64,000 bases of DNA, taken from contig NC_052490.1 in NCBI RefSeq assembly GCF_009730915.1, forward strand, positions 32,054,625 through 32,118,624, read 5' to 3'. Shown one piece after another: positions 33,448-45,290 of this stretch. The DNA comes from Dioscorea cayenensis subsp. rotundata (taxonomy: Eukaryota; Streptophyta; Magnoliopsida; Dioscoreales; Dioscoreaceae). The translations under genes and the position numbers were made by a program. Under the pieces are notes generated by a model. It was not told the origin of the DNA and searched no databases. It worked only from the letters and a program-made list of their open reading frames with translations. How positions within the stretch are numbered: position 1 is the first letter of the stretch; each line of letters begins with the position of its first letter.

Positions 33448-34278
33448 TCAAAAGTAACATCCCCTGCTGATTATAAACTTTGAATCTTCCATACACCAAA
33501 AGGCGATAGCCTTTTCACTCCCTTTTGCATATCCCAAGAAAATTGCTTTCTTGGCTCTAGGATCAAGCTTATTCTCTTTCACATGATAGTAAGCTGTACA
33601 ACCGAAAATTCTAAGAACATTATAGTCTGCATGTTCTCCTGACCATAGTCTGTAGGGTGTGTCACCATCGAGGGTGGAATGTGGAGCTCTGTTCACTATA
33701 TAGCATGTTGTTGCCACTGATTCTGCCCACCATTCTCTGCCCAAACCAGAATTAGATCTTATACATCTTGCTCTCTCAAGTAATGTACGGTTCAGCCTCT
33801 CTGCAACCCCATTCTGCTGTGGTGTATTCCTAACTGTCCAGTGTCGAACAATACCCTCTTGATCACAAAACTCCTTGAAGACACCTTCAGTGTACTCTGT
33901 ACCATTATCTGACCTGATTGTCTTCAACTTTCTACCTGTTCTGTTCTCAACCATTGCTCTCCACCGCTTGAATGTCTCAAATACTTCATTCTTATGTTTC
34001 AGAAAATATACCCAAGCATATCTTGAGTAATCATCAATAAATGAGACAAAATATCTGGAACCCCCTTTTGAAGCAACTTTAGCCGGCCCCCATACGTCCG
34101 TGTGCACATAGTCTAATAGTCTTCTACTCTTGTGCTTGCTTGTGGTGAACTTGACTCGGTGTGCCTTCCCATACACACAGTGCTCACAAAAGTCCATGCA
34201 AGGTTTCTCCAAGTTCTTCAACAAACCTTCCTTTCCAAGTAGAGTTAAACCCTTTTCTGACATATGTCCAAGACGCAT
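33448..34278 (-). pseudogene. Copia integrase
   Basis: The frame contains the HHCC finger ([22 protein letters not shown]), the catalytic core with [19 protein letters not shown] and [18 protein letters not shown] (D, D, E), and the GYAKGSEKA region. The frame is interrupted on both sides relative to the protease and RT frames, so the polyprotein is broken. Confidence 0.88.
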
Positions 34279-34462
34279 GTGCCAAAGTTTAGTACTAATC
34301 TGATGAGGTTACTCGCTTTTTGGAAATCCCAATTCTTTCGCATTATCTCGTGATTGTCATACCCAACAAAAGCATATAGATTACCATGACAAACACCCTT
34401 CATCACCACCATGGAGCCTCGAACAACTTTTTAGAATTCCCTTGTAGGCCACAATCTTGCAC

Positions 34463-35589
34463 TCATCTGGATTCCAATACACCAAGTGAAATCAAGTTCT
34501 TCCTCAAATCTGGAACATGCCTTACATTTGTCAAGGTTCGGATAATCCCATCATGCATCTTGATTCTAATTGAACCAAGCCCAACTGTTTTGCAAGTATG
34601 ATCATTGCCCATCAATACATTACCACCATCAATGTTCTCATAGGTTGTAAACCACTTCCTATTTGGACACATGTGATAAGAGCAACCCGAATCGAGCATC
34701 CATTTCCCAGAAATGTCTTCACCTTGATTGGCCATGAAGCATTCATCATTGTCCTCATCTGAAGCATAGCTTGCTTCTTCTTTGACCTGCTTTCCCTTGT
34801 TATTTTTGTTGTTCTTCTTCCTCCAATTTACTTTCTTATTGGAACAGTCGGCCTTATAATGCCCAAGCTCTCCGCAATTGTAGCATACTACTTTTGCAAT
34901 AGGTCTTGACTTTGATCTTGATTTCCCTCTTTGCACCTTTCCCCTTTCATTTGACCTTCCCCTTATAAACAATCCTTGTGCTTGCTCTTTGTCCACTCTT
35001 CCACCTGTAGCCATCTTCCGAAGATCATCAGATAAGAGTGATGTTCTAACATCGTTCATAGAGAGTGTCTCACCCACAAGCATCAATGTTTGTACAAGGT
35101 TCTCAAATGATGGTGGCAAAGAAAGTAGCAAAAGAATAGCTTGATCTTCATCCTCTACTTTGACCTCCACATCCTTCAAATTTGAAACTATCCTTTCAAA
35201 CTTGCTTATGTGATCCCGGATTGAAGTTCCTTCATCCATTTTGCAAGTGTACAACTTGGCCTTCAAGTAGATGCGATTTGTCGAGGTTTTGGTCGTGAAA
35301 TTGGACTCTAATTTTAACCACTACGCTAGCACTGTCGCCTCGTCATTCACCAAGAAGGCGACATCCCTATCCAAACACAAAATAATAGCTGCGCGTGCCT
35401 CCATATCAAGATCTTCCCAATCTTCATCACTCATTTCTTTGGGTTTCTTTTCCTTCCCCAAAAGTGCCTTGTGTAGTTTTTGTGATATCAACAAATTCTT
35501 CATTTGCATCTTCCAATAGGAGAAATCGTTCTTCCCATTGAACTTCTCAATCTCATACTTCCCAACCTTAGCATTACCAAGTGAAGACA
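34463..35589 (-). pseudogene. Copia gag and protease, broken by an in-frame stop
   Basis: Starts MSSLGNAKVGKYEIEKFNGK at 35589, the usual copia Gag opening, with WKMQMKNLL and a capsid-like region. A TAG near 35321-35323 interrupts before WLKLESNF. After it the same frame continues through KLYTCKMDEGTSIRDHI, the zinc knuckle CYNCGELGHYKADC (near 34880) and the protease motif WMLDSGCSYHM. It ends near 34463. Gag makes the particle; the protease matures it. Confidence 0.85.
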
Positions 35590-35662
35590 TCTTTCGGGAA
35601 TTTTTGTCGAACACCTTGTGTCGAAATTTACCCAAGCTATAAACCAATAGCTCGATGCCAAT

Positions 35663-36115
35663 TGTTGGGGGACTTAATGCTTCACTTAAGACCCCTTTCG
35701 AAGCACTAACACACCCGTAGATGTCCCAATAACCCCGTCGAGGTTAGTCTCCAAAACACATGCAAAGATAGGACTATAATAGAGAAAGAAAGATAAACAC
35801 ACACAAACCACGACACAGTAATTACGTGGAGTTCGGCACTCTTGCCTACGTCTCCACGGGGGTTGGGAATTGAAATCCACTATGAAGAATATCTCTGATG
35901 GCTTGAACAACTCTCAAGCTCGTCTCAAGAAGAAAACAATAAGAAAATCCTGAGTTATATATACCTCATATCCAACTCGATGAGAGATAATCTTATTAGC
36001 ATATATTATATGCTAATATATCCTTATATACTAACATAATAATATATGCTAATATATCCTTATATACTAACATAATAATATATATGCTAATATATCTATA
36101 TAACATAAGTCAACA
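35663..36115 (-). repeat. Copia 5' LTR
   Basis: On the minus strand runs from TGTTGACTTATG (at 36115) to CCCCCAACA (ending 35663), 453 bp, with TG and CA ends. It is followed by ATTGGCATCGAGC, a likely primer-binding site. It contains the tandem repeat at 36008-36100. The partner LTR is missing. Confidence 0.7.
36008..36100. repeat. Tandem repeat, about 36-bp period, 2.5 copies
   Basis: Units begin ATATGCTAATATATC at 36008, 36044 and 36082. It lies in the U3 part of the copia LTR. Confidence 0.8.
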
Positions 36116-38671
36116 TGTGACTAACACGCACATGCCCACAAAGCCACTCATATTTATTTCTTATCATTGTTTCTCTTCACAATTCTCTAGTTTATTATGT
36201 GGTATTTGCTTTTAACCTTCAAATGTTAATCATGTTTTATTTGTTTGACTAAAAAAGATAACCAATTGACTCATTCCATGGAAAATTAATAACGAGTAGG
36301 TAGTTTACTGTTTGGATTGATTTTTTTACTGCATGCAGAAAGAAAGAGTAATTTGTTATGTATATTAATATAATATTGTTTTGTTATATTAGATTATATA
36401 TTCTATATATTATATGAGCATTTCATTCAATAATTAATTTATCTCATAATCTCTAATTTTAAATAGTTCTTGTAACTCTTGTGATTATTTGTCAAGACTT
36501 TGTTTTTGTTTTAATCATATATATATATATATATATATTGTAGGTACTTTTTTTTTTTATCAATTTTAAGATATTAATAATTTATTTAAAAATATAATAA
36601 AAAAAGAAAAGTTGCTTCCTTTCCTAGATTTTAGGCCTTGTTTTCTAATAAAGTAGTTGGATTAGTTAATCGTGTTACTTGTTTATCTTCGACTTTTTGG
36701 ATCATAAATTAATTAAAAAGTATAGCTAACTTTACGGCTTGTCTTTCCTAATTAATTTCCTCTCTTTGTACTTATTTTAATTTAAATATTGTCTATTGTT
36801 AGATTTACTTCATTAAATGACATCATTCAAACAAGATGGAAAACATTATTTATGTTCCTACAAATACAAATAAATATATTAATCTGATTTATATCTTATG
36901 AAATCAAAATGACTAGTTAAAAATTTTGATTAAATTATCATTGGATTAACCAAACAATTAAATTATTTTGTTCGCACATAGAGAGTTAATTATTTTAAAT
37001 TAAACCTGATTTATGATAAACATGATCTCTTGTGTATGCATAATATGGAATTTTTTGTGTACAGAGTGAAAACACGTGGTATATTTAAAATAAGCTCATA
37101 TATGCTATTGACAGTGACCTGTACATTATTCAAAAGATAATAAATAATAAAATATATACACTAGAATTTTCTCTTACTTTTCAATATTCGATAGTATTTT
37201 ATTAATGATCTATTAACTATTAAAAATTTTTCTTACTCTTCGATTATAAAAAAATAAAGTTCAAGAAGTTTTAAATAAAACAAGCACACTCTAAGATGAA
37301 AATAACGTGAGGTTCTTAAATTTTCACAATGGAATTAACATTCTAGAAATAAATGATCAAAGTTTAATCAACGCTTATACATGTGCAATAATAATTGATT
37401 AATTGCTTAGTCATAGTGATTAAGAGTCTTTATCTTTCTCTTTTCCAAAAGGCAACCAATGTTACACTCTTGACCACAAATAATGAGTCCAATACACGCC
37501 ATTGAGTTGATGTGATGCATCCATCAAACAAGTGCAACATGTGTTGCTAATACATGACATGATGATCCAATTAATTCACTTGCATCCCAATCAATCAAAA
37601 TGGGTTAATTAGATGGCTACACAATCATTAGTATTATGATGTTCTTGGATTTTTATTTTATTTTATTTTATTTTTATAAGTAGATATGAGAGTGTGTTTT
37701 TTTATGAAAGAAATTATCAACTTTACAAATCACAAGATGGGTTGGATTGGTACACAATTATGGGCAGTAGAATGTTTTTTATTTTTTATATTTTTTTGAA
37801 GTAGTTGTGAATGTGTATCTCGGATCCGGGCGGTGGAGGCGGGCCGAGATCCTGCGAGGGAGATCCGATAACGATCGTGAGTTGTAGACTGGGTCCGCCG
37901 ATGAGAACATGAATCGGATCCGAGGAGAGAACCAGAGCTCCGACGACTCCTCGTCGGGAGGGCTACCGTCTTCTTCATCGCCGGATATAATATTTATTTA
38001 TTATTATTTATACCTTTTTTGGAATTGGCTTAAAAAAAGTAGTACATACCATTCAGAATTTCAGAGTAAGAGTTGGTGAAATGTATAATTTCAGCTTAAA
38101 ACTTATTATTTTTGCACAGAAACTGTCTCCCCAAAGCTCAAAGCTGGTTTCCTTTGCAAGTGGGAGAAGCTGGTTTCCTTTGCAAGAAGATCTGCATTGT
38201 TTAATTGTTGCTGTTGCTGTTGCTGTTGCTGTTATCATCATCCAAGTCTTGAGTCTTACTTACTAGAGTAATTGTCTTTCTGGCTGTTGTGTTTCCAGTT
38301 TATGTTCTGTTCTCAATTTGATTTGGGCCTAAAGGAGTGTAAGGATTTTGAAATTATTATTAATTTTTGTTTCAAGAAATGATGCAAGGAAAGTAACTCA
38401 GATAAGGGAATGGACAACCAATAAGTACGTTCTCATCCTCAAAGCTGGTTTCCTTTGGTGCTCTCTCTCTCTCTCTCGGCAAGTTGACTGGTGAGTGAGT
38501 TGGATTTCTCCTCAAAATCTTCTTCACCCTCTCCAGTCCAGTTTTCAAAACATAGGATTTAAGTTGACTTAAATTCTTAAAAAAAACAACACATTAGATT
38601 TTTGTTCTTAACTTAATTTTGTTTTGTTTTTTGTTTTTTGTTTTTTTTTTTTTAAATTTTAAAAGTTAGAG
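36116..38671. other. AT-rich intergenic sequence
   Basis: No gene assigned. Contains (TA)n near 36519-36538, the GC-rich patch at 37812-37984, a (TGTTGC)n microsatellite at about 38203-38232, and the block AGCTGGTTTCCTTTG three times (about 38142, 38169 and 38443). Confidence 0.5.
37812..37984 (-). other. GC-rich patch, possible exon fragment
   Basis: About 170 bp of clearly GC-rich sequence in an AT-rich region. The minus strand stays open in two frames: one starts MKKTVALPTRSRRSSG, the other contains ESSELWFSPRIRFMFSSADP. I recognise no family and see no downstream exon. It may be a captured or relic exon. Confidence 0.35.
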
Positions 38672-38971
38672 ATGGAGGATTGGTTGGAATGTCTTGAGGA
38701 GCGTATGTCAGAGGTGGAGAATCGATTGGAATGTTTTGCGGACAGAGTGGAACGGCTGGAAGGTGCCGTTAAAACACTCATGGATGAGGTGAGATGCAGT
38801 AATTGGGTCAATCGATGCAGGAATTGGGTCCATCAAGGCAGCGAGTCCGGCCCCGTTTATGAGCTGGACGGCTCCACGTCATCAAGGACATCGAACGCAC
38901 CAGGGTCAGGAGAGAGACTACCAAAAACAGAGGAGAACTATGAGAGCCGACAAGTGGCGCAAGCGTTATAA
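38672..38971 (+). CDS. Hypothetical coiled-coil protein, probably relic
   Basis: A 99-residue open frame starts MEDWLECLEERMSEVENRLE with a heptad-like pattern of Leu/Val and charged residues over about 45 residues, then a Ser/Thr-rich tail. An overlapping frame continues to 39131 with basic sequence (KWRKRYNRERTRGEKETR). I do not recognise a family. Since a LINE RNase H end follows at about 39790, it could be the ORF1 part of a LINE that lost its middle. A real host gene is not excluded. Confidence 0.3.
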   Translation: MEDWLECLEERMSEVENRLECFADRVERLEGAVKTLMDEVRCSNWVNRCRNWVHQGSESGPVYELDGSTSSRTSNAPGSGERLPKTEENYESRQVAQAL

Positions 38972-39789
38972 CCGCGAGAGGACTCGTGGTGAGAAGGAGA
39001 CTCGGGTGGAGGCCACCCAGTTCATGGCAAGGCCCAACTCCTCCCACATGTTGGCCAAGGAAAAGACGGTGGATGCACTTGTCCCTGATGGGAAGAAGAG
39101 TGAGCCATCAATTCAAGCCGCCACTCTCTAGCTGGGTTAGCCGTGGCCGAGCCACGGGAAGAAACAGGGTTTTTTTGAGAGTTTGTTTTGTTTCAAAAAG
39201 AATGCAGGTGCATTCTCTTTTGCTTTTGGTAATATATTATGTATTTTGAACTATGGGCAGACACCCCTTTCTTATATATTATTTTCTTTCTTATATATTA
39301 TTTTGTTGGCCCTTGGGCTTTCACATGTGGCTGATCAACTCCTCAGGAGAACATGGAGGGGTGTTTATGTTCAGTCATTGAACTGGGGCTTTTGTGCTCG
39401 AAGGAATCTCCAAAAGAGAGGATCAGCATGAAGGATGTCGCTCTAAAACTGAAGAAAATCAGGCTGGAATTGAATACCAAGACAAGCATGGCTTAGGACC
39501 ATTGTTAAGCACAATGCCCCATTTATTTTCGTGGGTTTCAGATTTGTATCCATTTGTATGTGACCAATTGCCTAATATATGAACAGATTTATAGCAATAA
39601 ACAAAGTCTAATACCATCAAAATGTTCAAAAAGATTGTCAGATACCGGAGCACTTACTTTTACACTAGTCTTTAATCCACACCGAAGATTTGGGCCAGTT
39701 TTGGCTTTCAAGCTTTCCGCACATTTTGAGTTAAGAGTACACCCGCTCAAATATATATCTGCTCGTTTAAAGCCCACAGCAGTCTCCTA

Positions 39790-40002
39790 GAGGCTATTTG
39801 GCGTTTGCTTGATTTTGATTGGCAGGTTAATATCCAGCATGTATATAGAGAGTCTAATGTTGTTGCTGATTGGCTTGCAAATCATGCAATGTCGCTCCCA
39901 CCTGGTCTCCAAGTTCTTCACCAACCTCCAGTTGGTCTTCATCTATGGTTTCTTCATGATCAGATCGCCATTTCGCAAATTAGAGACGTTCTAATGCATT
40001 AA
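39790..40002 (+). pseudogene. LINE ORF2 RNase H C-terminal fragment
   Basis: The frame reads FDWQVNIQHVYRESNVVADW then LANHA, the conserved end of the RNase H domain of plant L1 ORF2, and stops at 40002 after VLMH. The rest of ORF2 is missing upstream. Confidence 0.65.
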
Positions 40003-40140
40003 GACTCTTGCCTTCCCTTTGTAACCACAGCACCACAAAAAGTATACAGCAACAAGCACAACAGAGAACCCTGTACAGAAGAAAAGGATTGTTGGTTGAG
40101 GCTGTCATTGCTGCTGCGGTTGAAGCTGCTGCTGCTGCTA

Positions 40141-43036
40141 CTAAGGTTGAGGCTGTTTGATGGTCAGTTCAGCTCTCAAATGAAGCGTGCCATGAATGAA
40201 GTAGAGGCTGTCATCAGCCATGAATGATGTCCAAGGCATGGCAAACAAGTTGCGGTATCAACAGCCTTTCCACCGGTGAAGGTGTAATAATCCTTGTACT
40301 CGTTCACAAACTCACCAGTTGGCCTTCTCCTTGCAGCAAATTCATAGTCCACGGTGAAGCTGACAGAGCCCTTTTCTTGCATACCTAAAAAAAGTCCAAA
40401 GCAGCAGAACGAACTATGCTGATCCATTTCCGAGTGAGCCAACAGAAAGAATCCCTGCCCCACCCAAGCGGAATGCCTGGGAGTAGACACGGCCAGACGG
40501 GAACAGATTCGCACATTCCTCCGCTTGAGATCCAAATGAACAATGCACCGTGGATGGGGAAATTCAAACTCCACTACCCTCACGGGCCAGTACTTGTATG
40601 CCTGCTCCATGAATCTTTGATTTGCTACCTCCTCTGAGGGAAGAATTTGCTAACGATGCTGGGTCTCAGACTCAAAGAGTGCCTCAAAGGAGCTCCAAAT
40701 ACAGAAGAGCAGATTCTGTCGTCATAAAAAAGCTTCTCAGCAACTGACAACAATGCCTCATACATGAAGCAACCTCAAATTTATCTACAGCCATCAACAC
40801 ATCCAGCAAGATAGTAGGAATGGAGTTGACAACTTCCCACTATACATGAAACTCAAAAGTTCCGTGAGTGCTGTTTCCTCTGTTCAAGGGGAAAGAAAAA
40901 GCTCAAGTAACATTCTCATAGAAGCCCTTGCTTCGCTAGAATGACCACAAACACAAGGAATTAAGATATGCAATCATGTGATTCAATCCACAGTTATGAC
41001 TAGCATTAACTCAGACCATATATGGCAGTCATCTGACTAATCTCACAAAAGCTGTAGTTTCCTAAATTGATGCACTGAATAACCCTATCTTATCATGGAC
41101 TAAATAAATGAGAAACAAACAAATTTTTATCATTGAAATATCTGGAAGTAGGAAAGACGGTTCAACTGTGAAAAATTGCCAATAAGCTGGTCGAACCAAT
41201 AGTGAAAACATGACCATTTGCTATTTCTTGAGGTACCTGAGGTATTAATGTGCAAGGTAGCATGACGCTGGCCTGATTCTCGCATACCATTAGAGAAAGC
41301 TACAAGAAAAATAAAACCATAGGATGGTGAATCAGTATAGAAAGAACAAATAAAGTACATCAACAAAAGAGAATCTTAAATATATTTTCGTCTTACTTTA
41401 TAGAAGAAAGGGCTCTTGGCAGCAAGTATAGCAGAGCTAATAAATAAGGACTTAATTCTCAGCACAGGAGAGCAATTCATGCTCCAAGAGGAATCACTGC
41501 TGTTGGAAGGCTCATCACCTACAAAAATGATAATACAACTTATCTCTGAGAAGGGAGACACTTCTGCCAATATCTTCTAAATACGAGGATGCCAGAGTTC
41601 CTTGTTTGACAAGAACATATAGAAAGCTTGTCAATGAAGAGTGCATTTCATATGCAGCTTACAAATGTGAAGAAACGCACCAAATGCACATAAAATAAAC
41701 AGAATCCCGAACAAACAAAGAAATCATGCATGAAACGGAAGTGCCAAAGTAACATCTATCAGATTTCTGATATCTTTCCCCAGTGGTCAATATAGGATAA
41801 CCAATTTATCACTACCTGTAAAGCATGCTTTACACAATAACTTGAATTGATACGTGACGGATTCTTCAATCATTGCTACAGCTTCACCATCATAAATTTT
41901 CATATGCACTAGCATCCTCAGTATCATGTTGGTCACAGTTAACAATCTGCTCCAAAATTGTACACTGAGAACTCCGTAGCTGAGGTGAATAAAAAAAACA
42001 ATGGTCAACTCTGGGAACATCATTGCATGGCCATTAAGTAAATACATGCAATGGTAAGTGGTAACAAAGAAATGTCACGCACATGAACATTTTTTGCAGA
42101 CAAGCTGATATAAAAATCATAACAAGGAAGACACCCCCCTTTATTCATTAAATCTTCCATGTCCTTACACATTAAACCATCAATTGATTAAATTTGCAAT
42201 TAGTCAAAACACATTACTAAGGTCGCAATGTGATAAAATCCCATTTTACAGTCCATTACCCACATGATACATTCAATCTTTTTACAAAAATGCATAACAT
42301 CAGAGTAGAAACACCATGCAAAGCATAATCACTGTGGTGACACACTCATGCTTCCTTGATCTATATCATCCTTCAAAAGTTTAGGGCAATAATCATAGGA
42401 ATAAAAAAAGGTAACCAAATGCCCAATCGACCAATTTCCTTGATCTATACCATCCTTCAAAAGTTTACCATCAATAATCATAGCAATAAAAAAGCTAACC
42501 AGATACCCAATCCACCAATCTCAATCTCTCACGAACTTCAAACGATAGAACAAAGGTTTCATCAAACGCATACCAACAACGAATAAGCACAAAAAAATCA
42601 CATCCAAAACTACACATCATCGATAACTAAAACAAATACATCCTAACAAATTGCAATAAAAATAAACGAAAATATTTAGATCCCAAAATAGATCAAAAGG
42701 AACAAACCCTTCTCCTTCTTGATATCATCCCTACGGCGTTTCCGATGGCCAGCCCAGTCAACGATGCTACTACAACCATCCCAATCGCTCCTGTTCGCTC
42801 CGGCTTTCCGGCGGCCCAGCAATGATCTTGATCCCTAGAACCCCATCAGAAAAATTACTCGAATTGAAAGCAAACTCAAATTTCTGATTCTGATCCCCAA
42901 AGCCCCGAGAGAAGTCCGGGTCAATCGCCACCGCCACCCGATGATCAAACAGATCACCTCTCCTGCACTCCCTCCTGCCCCACCAGCAACGGAATCCTTC
43001 ATCCTTCCCACGCCGGAATCCCAACCTTAATCTCAA
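40141..43036 (-). pseudogene. LRB/POB1-like BTB-BACK gene, decayed in place
   Basis: Five exon pieces with splice sites can be placed: exon 1 about 43036-42708 ([20 protein letters not shown]), exon 2 41979-41859 (EAVAMIEES), exon 3 41518-41397 ([17 protein letters not shown]), exon 4 41299-41237 (FSNGMRESGQRHATLHINTS), exon 5 40879-40141 ([13 protein letters not shown], then [20 protein letters not shown]). These match plant LRB/POB1 proteins, CUL3 ubiquitin-ligase adaptors that act on phytochrome-PIF signalling. In exon 5, SALLYLEL jumps to EALFESETQHR, so most of the BACK domain (roughly 130 residues) is deleted. There are frameshifts in exons 1, 2, 4 and 5 and several stops. Retained introns mean it is not a retrocopy. 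Confidence 0.85.
42353..42520. repeat. Tandem duplication, 84-bp unit, two copies
   Basis: TCCTTGATCTATA at 42353 and 42437 starts two similar 84-bp units with a few substitutions. It lies in intron 1 of the LRB/POB1-like pseudogene. Confidence 0.8.
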
Positions 43037-43092
43037 CGAAGAACCAAAGAGAGAATGAGAAAGGGAGTTGAGAGGAAGGGATTAAGTACTAC

Positions 43093-43327
43093 TTAGTCCC
43101 TCTAATATAATTAATTTATCTTTTTAGTCCCTTAATATAGTTGGTCTCTAAATCTCTTTATTTTAATATTTAAAAAACATAAATTTTTTACCATAATATA
43201 ATTTATCAATAGAAGGTCCTTAAAAGGAACTTATATTTTTCAAATATTAAAATTAAGAGATTTTTTAAAAATAAGTTATATTTGAGGGGAAAAAAACAAG
43301 TTCATTGATTATATTAAAAAGACTAAA
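43093..43327. mobile_element. Foldback MITE, TAGTCCCTCTAATATA family, copy 2
   Basis: About 235 bp from TTAGTCCCTCTAATATAATT to the inverted copy ending AGACTAAA. Same family and internal layout as 1318-1541. It lies about 55 bp upstream of exon 1 of the LRB/POB1-like pseudogene, in its former promoter. Confidence 0.65.
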
Positions 43328-44729
43328 TAGGATATTCTGCCAAAATAAAAACTCTATTAACTGTTCCAAAAAAATATATGTAATTAATTTTTTAATTATT
43401 AATATATTATTAAATAATTTTCATTATTTTTTAAAAATTCAAATAATACTCTTCAAAATTCTTGGGCTTTTCTGACCTTTCTAAAAATTAATTTAAGAAA
43501 AATCATTTTTGAAATATTTATAACTTGATTTTTTTAAAATAGCTCAAAAATAGTAATATGTGGTTAAACTTATAAACTGGTTTATTTGATTTTTATTTTC
43601 CACCCAACAATTATTCTCACCAACCTTGTCTCTCACTCTTACATTATGGGATTGAATTTTTAGCCAATTTTTATAAATAAAAAAAAAAAGGTAATGTCGA
43701 AATTTGACCGGCTTAAATTGCAATATATATGGTCACATGTTTATGACCTAAATATAAAAAGAATGACATTGCGTTGAGTTTTTTTTTAAGCAAAAGATAA
43801 ATTGGTATGAAAGTCCATTAGTTACAGTAGTTTGAATGATCCCCCTCCCCTGTCAAAGGTATCTTTCACACATAACTCCCACAAAAGACCCAGAAAATAA
43901 ATTGTAATCTCAGAGGTTCAAACTAAAGATTTTCCAATCATAAGCACGGGTAATTATAGTTGGCCTAGCCCATGATTTTTAAGTTGAGCTTTTTTTAATC
44001 ACAAAAACTTTAATTAAAAAATGAGAAACTTTTCTATTGTGGTAATGTTGAGAGATAAATTTTCATTTCTTCTAATTAATAATTATTTTGATGTTAGTCG
44101 CATGGCACAATAAAATTTTTAATAAAAATAAATAAATAATAATTTTATTAAGAAAGAAGAAAACCGCTACAATTTGGTAGAACATTAAAAAGAAAAAGAA
44201 AACCCCAAGTAAAACTAGAAATCCAATACTTATCCACTAGCAATGTAATATAAAACCTCAACATTTATCATATGAATGTAGGGGCGGAGTTAGAAATTTT
44301 ATGGAGGATGGAGGGCGAACATCAAATTTAGAAAAAACTAATTAACAAAATTTTTACAAATTAATAATTCAAAATAATACAATAAACGTACTGTTTTAAA
44401 ATATAAAATATGAATTGGCATCTAACTCTTGGTATGAAAATGACTATTCACATGGTGGTTAAAGGACAGCAATTTTTTCCATGCAAACTCAAGGCTCCAA
44501 ATTAAGATTTTTAATACTTATATATATATATATATATATATATTAATAGAATTAAGTCACCAATAATATATTTTGGTCCATCTAATTTAGTGAATTTAGT
44601 GAATTTATATTAGAAAAAAATTACAATAAAATCTTTTGATTTATAAAAAAAATAAATAAATATACATACATACATATATGAGAAAATGTAATTTAGGGAC
44701 ATCCATTGAACGTCCCTAGATTAATAAAA

Positions 44730-44768
<39 letters not shown>

Positions 44769-45278
44769 AAAATGTGAGAGATATGAACAACTTGGTAGCT
44801 GAACAGTAACATAAACAGTATCCAACGATAGTACTCATTTCAAATAAATTGGTTTGGTGTTCTGTGGATTTAGTTGAACAAATAACAATTTCATATGATC
44901 AATTAAAAGTTCTTGAGATCTAATTGGAATGCAATATATATGTGATCAAGTGATGTATGTATGTATGCAAAGGAGTCTATAAACACACCTTGGCATTTGG
45001 TATGGAGATTAATTTAAGATTGTTAGGAATATAAGAAAAAAGATTGTATTATTCTTGTATTTGGTATAAAAATTTATGAAATTAATGTTTTTTTCGGATT
45101 CACATTATTCCTATAATTAATGTTTTTTTTATTCCCATGGGAGGTTGAGTACCCAAAAAAGAGGAACAAATTTATATGGAAAAATATAATGATAAATAGC
45201 ACATTAAATTTCTACCAAGCTATTCTACAAATCATGTTATATATATATATATATATATTTGCATAAGTATATATAACT
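43328..45278. other. AT-rich intergenic sequence with microsatellites
   Basis: No gene. Contains (TA)n near 44520-44542, (GA)n at 44732-44766, and another (TA)n near 45239-45258. Confidence 0.6.
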
Positions 45279-45290
45279 AAAGTTTAGATG

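Larger units (their letters stand above)
32258..36115 (-). mobile_element. Ty1/copia retrotransposon, 3' truncated
   Basis: Minus-strand order from high to low coordinates: LTR, gag with CCHC knuckle, protease, integrase, reverse transcriptase. Integrase before RT defines Ty1/copia. The element stops within the RT/RNase H region, where the LTR-like insertion at 28942-32257 begins. The second LTR and RNase H are not seen beyond that insertion. Confidence 0.88.

Noticed and set aside
42356..42586. Plus-strand open frame of 76 codons
   Set aside because: It reads through the 84-bp tandem duplication in a pseudogene intron; no coding features.
43777..43980. Possible minus-strand SINE with GTTTGAACC and an A run
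   Set aside because: The A box is poor and the only flanking repeat (GTTGAG) is too short to be convincing.
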